This document shows, piece by piece, positions 55,030-62,509 of a stretch of DNA of 64,000 nucleotides. This stretch comes from Clostridium sp. K4410.MGS-306. Lineage in GTDB: Bacteria; Cyanobacteriota; Vampirovibrionia; Gastranaerophilales; Gastranaerophilaceae. The DNA is taken from positions 1 through 64,000 of the forward strand of contig LARD01000001.1 of assembly GCA_000980375.1 (NCBI GenBank), read 5' to 3'. The number at the start of each line of letters is the position of its first letter. Position 1 is the first letter of the stretch. A model generated the notes under the pieces. It searched no databases and was not told where the DNA came from. It saw only the letters and a program-made list of their open reading frames with translations. The position numbers were made by a program, and so were the translations under genes.

Positions 55030-55797
55030 CTATGCCGCTTCTTCTTTCATGTGACTGTCTAAAATATAAGCCTGAAGTTTTCTTTCAATCAAAGCAGGGC
55101 TTTCTCCTGCCTGAATGGCAAGAATACCTTCTATAATCATTTCTTTTTTCAAAAATACTTTTTTAAACTTAAATTTGAGTTTTGTTGAAAATGGAATAAA
55201 TATCAAGTTGGCTGCACCAACACCATAAACTGTTGCAACGAATGCAACCGCAATACCGGCACCGAGTTTTGACGGGTCAGAAAGGTTTTGCATTACCTGA
55301 ATCAATCCTAATACAGCACCGATGATACCGATTGTTGGAGAAAAACCGCCTGCAGATTCCCAAACTTTGGCTCCGCCTGCAACTTTTTCTTCGAGTAAAG
55401 AAACCTGTGTTTCCATCATCTGTCTGACAAGAGCCGGATCTGTACCGTCGGCAACTGCTTCGAGACCCATTACCATTAATGAATCAGATGCTGTTCTTGC
55501 TTCTTTTTCTAGAGAAATTGCTCCTTCTCTTCTTGCTTTTGTTGCAAATTTTATAATTTCGGCTATCAGTTCATCAAAATTTACTTTTTCGCCCATAAAC
55601 ACGTCTTTTAACAATAAAAGTGCATTTTTTAACTCTTCAACAGAAAAACTCAATATAACCGCACCACCGGTACCGCCAAACACAATAAATGCAGCGGTTA
55701 TCTGCAAAAGCTGTCCGACGTTTCCGCCTTCCATTGCCTGACCAATTAAGATACATACTATCCCGAAAAATACGCCTACTAAAGAGGTAAAATCCAT
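55030..55797 (-). CDS. motA: Flagellar motor stator protein MotA
   Basis: A 255-residue proton-channel subunit with four membrane helices (N-terminal pair in the first 50 residues; the second pair near 150-205). TPxIGIIGAVLGLIQVMQNL and GAGIAVAFVATVYGVGAANLIFIP are the conserved pore helices. The cytoplasmic loop (RREGAISLEKEA) carries the Arg/Glu residues that contact FliG. It is followed directly by motB. H+ rather than Na+ coupling is suggested by overall MotA style but not provable. Confidence 0.94.
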   Translation of the reverse strand: MDFTSLVGVFFGIVCILIGQAMEGGNVGQLLQITAAFIVFGGTGGAVILSFSVEELKNALLLLKDVFMGEKVNFDELIAEIIKFATKARREGAISLEKEARTASDSLMVMGLEAVADGTDPALVRQMMETQVSLLEEKVAGGAKVWESAGGFSPTIGIIGAVLGLIQVMQNLSDPSKLGAGIAVAFVATVYGVGAANLIFIPFSTKLKFKFKKVFLKKEMIIEGILAIQAGESPALIERKLQAYILDSHMKEEAA

Positions 55798-55878
55798 ACT
55801 AATCTAATCTCCAATAAATATTATTATATTAATTAAATAATAATATCACATTTTTGTAATCCTATATATATATTAAGA

Positions 55879-56556
55879 TTAAGAAATCTTGGCCTTGGGT
55901 GAAATTGTTACAGGCGGTGCCTGAAGATAAAGCGGTTTGAGTTTTCCCCAGAGATATTCTTCTTTATCTGCCTTGGATATTTTGTTAAAAACTATTTTGT
56001 TAAGGTAAATACCAAGGTCATCATTAATATCTGTATAAACCAGAGATTCAATGCTGTTTTCTTTAAGAAAGTTGTGCGTGGAGCTGTCACTAATAACAAC
56101 ACAGCCGGAAAAATCTGTTTTTAAAACATCGGTTTCGTTTGTTAAAGCCGGTGCTTGCAGCTGCACTCCGTTTTCATAAACAGCTGTATAGTATTGTTTT
56201 TTTCTTGCATCCAGAATTGTTATTGTTTTTTTATTTTCTTTATTAATGTGTGAGAGAATTTCTAATGAGCTTACTCCCACAAGAGGACAGTCTAGCTGCT
56301 GGGCAATTACTCTGGCAACTGTGACACAGGCTCTTATTCCAGTAAAGCTTCCAGGACCTATGTTTGTGCCAATTACATCAATATCTTTCATTGTAAGATT
56401 GTTATCTTTTAAAATACTTACAATCGTAGGTATCAAAAAAGCTGAATGATACTTTTCATTATGATTTTCAACAATAATATCAGACAGTATTTTTTCGTTG
56501 TCAGACAGGGTTACATATGTTTTATCAAGGCTTGTATCGAAAGTTAAAATTTTCAA
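55879..56556 (-). CDS. tsaB: tRNA threonylcarbamoyladenosine biosynthesis protein TsaB
   Basis: A 225-residue ASKHA-fold protein, the partner of TsaD in t6A37 synthesis. Signs: ILTFDTSLDKTYVTL at the N-terminus; IGTNIGPGSFTGIRACVTVARVIAQ near residue 63, the most conserved TsaB block; VGVSSLEILSH; and TILDARKKQYYTAVYENG. TsaB is catalytically inactive and scaffolds TsaD-TsaE. Its ATG overlaps the end of tsaE by 4 nt, giving a coupled operon. TsaD itself is not in the window. Confidence 0.93.
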   Translation of the reverse strand: MKILTFDTSLDKTYVTLSDNEKILSDIIVENHNEKYHSAFLIPTIVSILKDNNLTMKDIDVIGTNIGPGSFTGIRACVTVARVIAQQLDCPLVGVSSLEILSHINKENKKTITILDARKKQYYTAVYENGVQLQAPALTNETDVLKTDFSGCVVISDSSTHNFLKENSIESLVYTDINDDLGIYLNKIVFNKISKADKEEYLWGKLKPLYLQAPPVTISPKAKIS

Positions 56557-57026
56557 TTTTTTATTCCTTCCAACAGTGTTTTATAATCTTTTGAAGATGC
56601 AAAGAAGTCAAATTTTCTTGTTGTTTTATCAATATATTCAATTCTTATTTCCATTCTGTCAAAAGGAAGCTCGAAGTCTGAAAATTCGGCCCATTCAACA
56701 AATGTTAAAACATCAGGACGTGAATATTCTGTTAGTTCATCAATTATAGTTCTAACCCCTTCTTGTTCAAGGCGATAAAGGTCAAAATGATATACAGGCA
56801 GATCTCCAGATAGATACTCGTTGATAATAACAAAACTCGGGCTTGTAACTTTTTCTTTAACGTTCAAATGTTTTGCGACAAGTTTTGTAAATGCTGTTTT
56901 GCCGGCGCCAATATCTCCGTAAAGGCAGACAAAAGCTCCGTTATCTTTGACGGCTTTTGCAAACTTTTGAGCGAGAATATTAGTCTCATCAAGATTATTA
57001 ACGGTGATTGTAAAAATCTTTTCCAT
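56553..57026 (-). CDS. tsaE: tRNA threonylcarbamoyladenosine biosynthesis ATPase TsaE
   Basis: A 157-residue P-loop ATPase. LYGDIGAGKTAFTKLVAKHL near residue 37 is the Walker A. SPSFVIINEYLSGDLPVYHFDLYRLE near 82 holds the switch and Walker B region. FVEWAEF near 128 is the family's second signature. TsaE drives cycles of the TsaBD complex in t6A formation. It is first of the pair with tsaB (4-nt overlap) and diverges from the exported protein gene at 57093. Confidence 0.94.
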   Translation of the reverse strand: MEKIFTITVNNLDETNILAQKFAKAVKDNGAFVCLYGDIGAGKTAFTKLVAKHLNVKEKVTSPSFVIINEYLSGDLPVYHFDLYRLEQEGVRTIIDELTEYSRPDVLTFVEWAEFSDFELPFDRMEIRIEYIDKTTRKFDFFASSKDYKTLLEGIKN

Positions 57027-57092
57027 AAATAAAGAATAACATAAATAGTTAATTTGGATTGATATTTTTTTAGGGAACCTTATATATTAATT

Positions 57093-57602
57093 ATGAAAAA
57101 ATTTCTTGTATTAATTTTTATGTTTTTCTTTATAACTCCATTAGCTGCCAATTGCGAGGGGATGGTGCTTCAAGCCGGAGTTTCTTTATCAGATAAAGTG
57201 CCATCGGGATTTTTCGGTACATGGAAAATCACTTCTACAATTTCTTACACAAACAACAAAGATATGTTTAATGAAGTAACTACGGATTTTTGGAACTTAT
57301 CAAAGGTTGGTGACGTCATTACATTAACAAATCCTGTTTCGGGTGCAGAAGCGTCTGTTACTGTTGAGGATGTTAAAGGCAACCAGATAAAATTTACACA
57401 TGTTACGCAAAACAAAAACGCTAAAATGACAGAGTCTCCGACTTTGACATTAAATGGTGAAAATTTTTATGGAACTGATAAAATAGTTATAGAAAAATAT
57501 AAATACGGGGAGAAAGTGAGTTCGGATGTCGTCATTTATAAGATAAAAGCTCAAAAAATTTCCGGAAACTCCGCTCAATCGATATTTATGAGTGAAAGAT
57601 AG
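57093..57602 (+). CDS. Small exported beta-rich protein
   Basis: A 169-residue protein with signal peptide MKKFLVLIFMFFFITPLAANC; the Cys after A-A-N is not in a convincing lipobox. The mature part looks like a single beta-sandwich or lipocalin-like domain: FGTWKITSTISYTNN, FWNLSKVGDVITLTNPVSG, ASVTVEDVKGNQIKFTH and GTDKIVIEKYKYGEKVSSDVVIYKI. No family is recognised. It is 24 nt upstream of trxB and may share its transcript, which would fit a periplasmic redox or stress link, but that is weak evidence. Confidence 0.68.
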   Translation: MKKFLVLIFMFFFITPLAANCEGMVLQAGVSLSDKVPSGFFGTWKITSTISYTNNKDMFNEVTTDFWNLSKVGDVITLTNPVSGAEASVTVEDVKGNQIKFTHVTQNKNAKMTESPTLTLNGENFYGTDKIVIEKYKYGEKVSSDVVIYKIKAQKISGNSAQSIFMSER

Positions 57603-57626
57603 TTTTAATCAGATAGAGAGAAAAAA

Positions 57627-58577
57627 ATGAGTGAGAAACAGAAATTAGAATACGATGTAGTGATATTGGGCGGGGGGCCAGCAGGTCTTTCGGCTGCAAT
57701 CTATGCTGCTAGAGGCAATGCAAAAACTGCTGTAGTTGATATTTCCATGTTCGGCGGTCAGCCTTCAAATTACCTTGAGCTGGAAAATTATCCGGCACTC
57801 GGTAAAATCGGCGGATACGACATGATGGAAAAATTTGAAGAGCATGCTGATATGTTCAGCATTGATAAATTCCCTATGCAGGAAATTGAAAAAATTGATT
57901 TGCAGCCCGAAACAAAAATCATTGAAACAAAAGACTCTGTTTTTGAAGCCAAAACAGTGATTATTGCAACAGGTGCTCAGGCCAAAAAACTGGGTATTCC
58001 CGGTGAAAAAGAATTTGTAGGCAGAGGCGTGAGCTATTGCGCAGTTTGTGACGGTGCTTTTTACCGGGACAAAGTGGTTGCTGTAGTGGGTGGCGGCAAT
58101 GCTGCTGTTGAAGAAGGCTGTTATTTAACAAAATTTGCCAAAAAAGTCTATATTATACACAGACGTGACCAGTTAAGAGCTGATAAAATTGTTCAAGACC
58201 GTGCTTTTAAAAATGACAAAGTAGAGTTTATTTATGACACTATCCCTGTAGAAATCAAAGGTAAAGACTGTGTTGAGTCATTTGTTTTGAAAAATGTTAA
58301 AACTAATGAAACTTTTGAAATAGAAACAGACGGCGTATTCCCATACATAGGCTTTGCTCCGAATATTGACTATATAAACGCACAGGTGCAGCAAAACGAA
58401 GCAGGTTTCATTGTGACAAACGAATGCATGGAAACATCAGTTAAAGGTGTATATGCAATTGGTGATGTGAGAACAACGCCTTTGAGACAGGTTATTACAG
58501 CAGCAGCAGACGGTGCTGTGGCAGGATGTTTTGCAGTGAAATATCTTGAAGAAATTGCTGAAAAAACAGCCGTTTAA
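57627..58577 (+). CDS. trxB: Thioredoxin reductase
   Basis: A 316-residue FAD/NAD(P)H disulfide reductase. GGGPAGLSAAIYAARG near residue 14 binds FAD; YCAVCDGAFYRDKVV near 138 holds the CAVC redox pair; VVGGGNAAVEEG near 155 binds NAD(P)H; IHRRDQLRA contains the His-Arg-Arg that usually contacts the NADPH phosphate; and GVYAIGDVR near 273 closes the FAD site. It keeps thioredoxin reduced; no thioredoxin gene is in the window. Its TAA interlocks with the nth stop on the other strand. Confidence 0.95.
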   Translation: MSEKQKLEYDVVILGGGPAGLSAAIYAARGNAKTAVVDISMFGGQPSNYLELENYPALGKIGGYDMMEKFEEHADMFSIDKFPMQEIEKIDLQPETKIIETKDSVFEAKTVIIATGAQAKKLGIPGEKEFVGRGVSYCAVCDGAFYRDKVVAVVGGGNAAVEEGCYLTKFAKKVYIIHRRDQLRADKIVQDRAFKNDKVEFIYDTIPVEIKGKDCVESFVLKNVKTNETFEIETDGVFPYIGFAPNIDYINAQVQQNEAGFIVTNECMETSVKGVYAIGDVRTTPLRQVITAAADGAVAGCFAVKYLEEIAEKTAV

Positions 58578-59218
58578 CCTTTAAAACTTTGACAATATTC
58601 TGTTATTGGACAAACTTCGCACATAGGCCTTTGAGGTTTGCATAAATTTTGACCGAATGTGACAAGTATTGTATTTATATCAAGCCAGTATTTTTCAGGT
58701 AAAAGCTCTCGAAGTGCCATTTCTGTTTCTTCGGGAGTTTTTGTTTTTACCCAGCCTAATCTGTTTGAAATCCTGTGTACATGCACATCAACACAAATTG
58801 CCGGTTTGTCAAAACCCTTTGCCATTACAAGATTCGCTGTTTTTCTTCCGACTCCTTTAAATTTTACAAGCTCATCAATGGAGTCAGGTACTTTGCCGTT
58901 ATGTTTTTCGATTATTTCTTTTGAAATATCAAGAATCTGCTGCGCTTTATTTCTGTAAAACCCTACAGGATAAATCGCTTTTGCCAGTGTATCAACATCT
59001 ATGTTCAAAAAATCTTCAGGTTTTGTGCCAAGCTCAAGCATTCTCAAAGAGCAAGGGTATGTGGTAAGGTCGTTTGTTCTGAGACTCAAAATGCAGCAAA
59101 TTAGCACTTTAAAAGGGTCGTGGAATGTTTCCATCATTTTTACAAAATCTCTTTGAGGCAGGTTTGCGTCTTTTATTCCCTTTATAATTTTATCTATATT
59201 TTTTTTACTGTCTTTCAT
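58574..59218 (-). CDS. nth: Endonuclease III (base-excision DNA glycosylase/AP lyase)
   Basis: About 214 residues from ATG 59218 (MKDSKKNIDKIIKGI). An in-frame upstream start at 59254 adds 12 residues over the ferredoxin terminator and is unlikely. Helix-hairpin-helix ELVKFKGVGRKTANLVMAKGF with catalytic Lys; ICVDVHVHRISNRLGW with catalytic Asp; the 4Fe-4S cluster CKPQRPMCEVCPITEYC at the C-terminus. It removes oxidised pyrimidines. It is convergent with trxB with overlapping stops in TTAA. Confidence 0.94.
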   Translation of the reverse strand: MKDSKKNIDKIIKGIKDANLPQRDFVKMMETFHDPFKVLICCILSLRTNDLTTYPCSLRMLELGTKPEDFLNIDVDTLAKAIYPVGFYRNKAQQILDISKEIIEKHNGKVPDSIDELVKFKGVGRKTANLVMAKGFDKPAICVDVHVHRISNRLGWVKTKTPEETEMALRELLPEKYWLDINTILVTFGQNLCKPQRPMCEVCPITEYCQSFKG

Positions 59219-59234
59219 AATATTATTTTTATAA

Positions 59235-59272
59235 CAAAAAAATCCTTGAAGCAAAACTCCAAGGATTTTTTG
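59235..59272 (-). terminator. Terminator downstream of the ferredoxin gene
   Basis: AAATCCTTG and CAAGGATTT form a 9-bp stem (59240-59248 with 59260-59268) around an 11-nt loop, with T-runs on either strand. It ends ferredoxin transcription before nth. Confidence 0.85.
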
Positions 59273-59287
59273 TATATAGAATAATGA

Positions 59288-59467
59288 TTATTCTTCTACT
59301 TCGATAACGCCTACAGGGCAAGATTCAGCAGCTTCTTTAACGCAATCTTCGTTACCAGCAACAGCAGCTTCGTTAACTACAGCTACGTCTTCGATAGAAA
59401 ATACTGCATCGCAAACTGATTCGCAAGCGCCGCAAGCTATGCATCCGTCATTAATTTTTACTTTCAT
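59288..59467 (-). CDS. Small [4Fe-4S] ferredoxin
   Basis: A 59-residue ferredoxin: MKVKINDGCIACGACESVCD, then an acidic middle, and ESCPVGVIEVEE at the end. Three N-terminal cysteines (C-x2-C-x2-C) plus the Cys of C-P near the end provide four ligands for a single [4Fe-4S] cluster. Only one further Cys (in EDC) is available, so a second cluster is unlikely. AAGGAGAA precedes the ATG; codons are those of a highly expressed gene. It is a likely electron carrier for PFOR (16.7 kb). It has its own terminator. Confidence 0.95.
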   Translation of the reverse strand: MKVKINDGCIACGACESVCDAVFSIEDVAVVNEAAVAGNEDCVKEAAESCPVGVIEVEE

Positions 59468-59570
59468 TTTTTTCTCCTTTTACCATAATTTATAAAGTGA
59501 ATTGTTTCACAACTCCATTATACAAAAAAAATTTTAAAATATACAAACTGTAAAATTAAGAACTGTAAAT

Positions 59571-60233
59571 TTAACAGTCTGTTCTGCCGCTTGTTGTAAT
59601 ATTCAGCTGTTCTTTAATTTCCTGTACTTCATAGTTTAATCTGTTGAGCTGGCACTTAACAGGGTCGGGCATTCTGTTGTGCATCAACTGACCGTCTACC
59701 ATTATACGCTGGTGTACAATCCTTCCCGGTATACCTACAACTGTACAGTCATCTGGCACATTGTCCACAACTACTGAACCTGCTCCTATTCTGGAGTTTT
59801 TTCCTATACGAAGGTTGCCAAGCACTTTTGCTCCGGCTCCGACAATCACATTATCTTCCAATGTCGGGTGGCGTTTTCCGTGTTCTTTGCCTGTACCGCC
59901 GAGTGTTACACCTTGATAGATAAGCACATCATTTCCTATATAAGTTGTTTCTCCAATAACAACACCCATCCCGTGGTCAATAAAAAATCTTCTGCCTATC
60001 CTTGCGCCGGGGTGTATTTCAATTCCTGTTAATATCCTTGAAAAATATGAAATCATCCTTGGTATGACAGGTATTCCCCAGTATCTTAGTTTGTGAGCAA
60101 TTCTGTGTAATATTAGTGCATGTAACCCAGGGTAGCACAATAATACCTCTATTATATTATCTGCCGCAGGGTCTTTATCGTAGATTGTTTTTATATCTTC
60201 TTTTATCTGTTCAAAAGCTCTTTTTAATAACAT
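59571..60233 (-). CDS. cysE: Serine O-acetyltransferase
   Basis: A 220-residue hexapeptide-repeat acetyltransferase that makes O-acetylserine from serine and acetyl-CoA. A short helical N-domain (LLCYPGLHALILHRIAHKL) precedes the left-handed beta helix: GIEIHPGARIGRRFFIDHGMGVVIGETTYIG with catalytic Asp-His, then GVTLGGTGKEHGKRHPTLEDNVIVGAGAKVLG and GAGSVVV. The short N-terminus is of the EpsC/plant type. It lies 12 nt downstream of cysK, in the tyrS-cysK-cysE operon, so both cysteine-biosynthesis steps are co-expressed. Confidence 0.95.
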   Translation of the reverse strand: MLLKRAFEQIKEDIKTIYDKDPAADNIIEVLLCYPGLHALILHRIAHKLRYWGIPVIPRMISYFSRILTGIEIHPGARIGRRFFIDHGMGVVIGETTYIGNDVLIYQGVTLGGTGKEHGKRHPTLEDNVIVGAGAKVLGNLRIGKNSRIGAGSVVVDNVPDDCTVVGIPGRIVHQRIMVDGQLMHNRMPDPVKCQLNRLNYEVQEIKEQLNITTSGRTDC

Positions 60234-60245
60234 TTTTTGCCTTAA

Positions 60246-61172
60246 TTACTTAATTTCGCATAGTGGTGTGGATAGGTATCTTTCACCGTAATCACAAGTC
60301 ATTGCAACTATTAATTTGCCTTTATTTTCAGGCATTTTTGATAGTTCAATTGCGGCTTTTACATTTGCTCCGGACGAAATACCGCAGCAGATTCCTTCTT
60401 TTTTTGACATTTCAATTGCTGTTTCAATTGCATCTTTCGTTGTGATTGTGACAATTTCATCAATAAACTCTTTATGTAAATTTTGAGGAATAAAATTTGC
60501 ACCAATACCTTGAATGCCGTGGCTTCCTGCTTTTCCTTGTGTAATTAGAGGGCTTTCGGCCGGTTCTATTCCTATTATTTTTATTTCGGGATTAAACGCT
60601 TTAAGTGCTTTGCCTACTCCTGATATTGTTCCTCCTGTACCAAAAGATGCAACAAAAATGTCTATTTTTCCATCTGTGTCTTTGATAATTTCTTGAGCAG
60701 TAGTTTTTTCATGTACTTCGGGATTTGCAGGGTTTGAAAATTGAGAAGGTATAAAACTTTTCTCACAATGTTCTGAAATCTTTAGTGCTTCATTTACAGC
60801 GCCTTTCATTCCTGCTTCTGCAGGGGTGAGGACTAAATCTGCTCCGTATGCGGAAAGCATTTTTCTTCTTTCAACACTCATACTTTCCGGCATTGTCAGC
60901 ACAAGTTTGTAGCCTTTTACCGCACAAACAATGGCTAATCCGATACCTGTATTGCCGCTTGTCGGCTCAATTATTACGGTATCTTCGTCAATAAGCCCTT
61001 CTTGTTCTGCTTTTTCAATCATATTAAGAGCAGGTCTGTCTTTTACCGAATTGCCCGGGTTAAAGTACTCCAATTTTACTGCTACATCTGCAAAACCCGT
61101 GTTTATTTTATTTAATTTTACGAGAGGAGTTTTTCCTATCAATTCAAGTATATTTTCATAAATTTGAGCCAT
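60246..61172 (-). CDS. cysK: Cysteine synthase A
   Basis: A 308-residue fold-type II PLP enzyme that makes cysteine from O-acetylserine and sulfide. ELIGKTPLVKLNKI; EYFNPGNSVKDRPALNMIE with Schiff-base Lys near residue 44; PTSGNTGIGLA near 70, the substrate loop; FGTGGTISGVGKALK near 178, the phosphate cup; and GISSGAN near 265. Its ATG shares one base with the tyrS stop (TAATG), so translation is coupled. CysE, the binding partner, is encoded next. Confidence 0.96.
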   Translation of the reverse strand: MAQIYENILELIGKTPLVKLNKINTGFADVAVKLEYFNPGNSVKDRPALNMIEKAEQEGLIDEDTVIIEPTSGNTGIGLAIVCAVKGYKLVLTMPESMSVERRKMLSAYGADLVLTPAEAGMKGAVNEALKISEHCEKSFIPSQFSNPANPEVHEKTTAQEIIKDTDGKIDIFVASFGTGGTISGVGKALKAFNPEIKIIGIEPAESPLITQGKAGSHGIQGIGANFIPQNLHKEFIDEIVTITTKDAIETAIEMSKKEGICCGISSGANVKAAIELSKMPENKGKLIVAMTCDYGERYLSTPLCEIK

Positions 61173-62398
61173 TATTTCAGCCTCATATATTTTCTTTTGC
61201 CTGCTTGTAATACAACCGGTTCTGCGGGTGGTTTGACGATGAAAGCTGTATCAGATATTTTTTCATTATCTATTTTTACACCGCCGCCTGCAATTAGTCT
61301 CTTGGCCTCGCCTTTACTGGCAACAAAGCCGAGTTCGACAAGAAGGTCTAATATATTTTTTTCTTCTTTTATTTCATAAGTTTCAATGTCTTCGGGTATT
61401 CCTTTATTCTGCACTACGTTAATGAATTCATCCTGTGCTTTTTTTGTTTCTTCATCGTTGTAGTATTCGTTTGTGATTGTGTATGCCAATTCCATTTTTA
61501 TGTTGCGAGGGTTCTCTGTTTTAAGACGTTCTTCGATATTTTTTAATTCTTCATCGGAAATATCAGTAAGAAGACTAAAGTATTTGATAATTAAAGTATC
61601 AGGAATAGACATTAGTTTTCCGTACATATCTTTTGCACTGTCAGTAAGGGATATGCAGTGTTCCGGATAAGTTTTTGACATTTTTACCTGGCCGTCTGTG
61701 CCTTCGATTAACGGCAACAGCATAACCATTTGAGGGTTAGGTTTTCCGTATGCTGCTTGGATTTCTCTGCCGAGAAGAACGTTAAATCTTTGGTCAGTAC
61801 CACCGAGTTCTATATCTGCATCTATTGCTACAGAGTCATATGCCTGCATAAGCGGATAGAAAAACTCGTGAATTGAAATTGGTTTTCCTTCTGCATAACG
61901 TTTTGCAAAATCATCGCGTGTCATCATCTGCGCAACAGTGACGTTAGAAGCCAGCTTTAAAAGATCAGTAAGCTGCATAGGGTGAAGCCAGTCAGCGTTG
62001 TTTACAACTTCGGCTTTGGTTGTGTCCAGCACTTTTGACATTTGTTCAAAGTATGTTTTTGCGTTTTCTTCAACCTGTTCTTTTGTCAGTGCCGGGCGGG
62101 TTTCCGATTTGCCCGACGGGTCGCCTACCATTGCTGTTGCTCCGCCGACAAGAAGTACTATTGTGTGCCCAAGCTCCTGAAATTTTTTGAGTTTCTTCAT
62201 TACAACAGTATGCCCGAGGTGAAGATCAGGACGTGTAGGATCCATACCCAGTTTTACGCGGATTGGTTTTCCTGATTCTTTTGATTTTTGTAATTTTATT
62301 GCAAGCTCTTTTACTCCGCCAGGCAGTAATTCTGCTCCTCTTGAAATTTCTTGAGCCTGTTTTATGAATTCTTCTTTAAGTACGAATTTTTCTTCCAT
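61172..62398 (-). CDS. tyrS: Tyrosyl-tRNA synthetase
   Basis: A 408-residue class Ic synthetase. KLGMDPTRPDLHLGHTVVMKKL near residue 46 contains the HIGH motif as HLGH. The central region has YPLMQAYDSVAIDADIELGGTDQRFNVLLGRE, and KMSKTYP near 233 is the KMSKS motif. A C-terminal S4 domain (FVASKGEAKRLIAGGGVKIDNEK) binds tRNA. The form resembles the TyrZ-like group with HLGH. It is the first gene of the tyrS-cysK-cysE operon; no T-box is evident in the about 110-nt upstream gap. Confidence 0.95.
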   Translation of the reverse strand: MEEKFVLKEEFIKQAQEISRGAELLPGGVKELAIKLQKSKESGKPIRVKLGMDPTRPDLHLGHTVVMKKLKKFQELGHTIVLLVGGATAMVGDPSGKSETRPALTKEQVEENAKTYFEQMSKVLDTTKAEVVNNADWLHPMQLTDLLKLASNVTVAQMMTRDDFAKRYAEGKPISIHEFFYPLMQAYDSVAIDADIELGGTDQRFNVLLGREIQAAYGKPNPQMVMLLPLIEGTDGQVKMSKTYPEHCISLTDSAKDMYGKLMSIPDTLIIKYFSLLTDISDEELKNIEERLKTENPRNIKMELAYTITNEYYNDEETKKAQDEFINVVQNKGIPEDIETYEIKEEKNILDLLVELGFVASKGEAKRLIAGGGVKIDNEKISDTAFIVKPPAEPVVLQAGKRKYMRLK

Positions 62399-62459
62399 TT
62401 ATCTATCCTCTGTTTAGTATTTTGTTTTTATTGTAGCAAAAATAAAATAAGTAAAATAG

Positions 62460-62486
62460 GACGGGAGAATCATTTTTTAACCCGTC
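62460..62486 (-). terminator. Weak terminator after the GGDEF/HD-GYP gene
   Basis: GACGGG/CCCGTC (62460-62465 with 62481-62486) with a 15-nt loop, followed on the minus strand by a T-rich stretch. It lies between the signalling gene and tyrS. Confidence 0.5.
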
Positions 62487-62509
62487 TTGTTTATTGAATC
62501 ATTTTTTTA

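Noticed and set aside
54064..55797. ExbB/ExbD or TolQ/TolR pair
   Set aside because: The 255-residue MotA with GIIGAVLGLIQ and a MotB with an OmpA-like peptidoglycan domain fit flagellar stators better.
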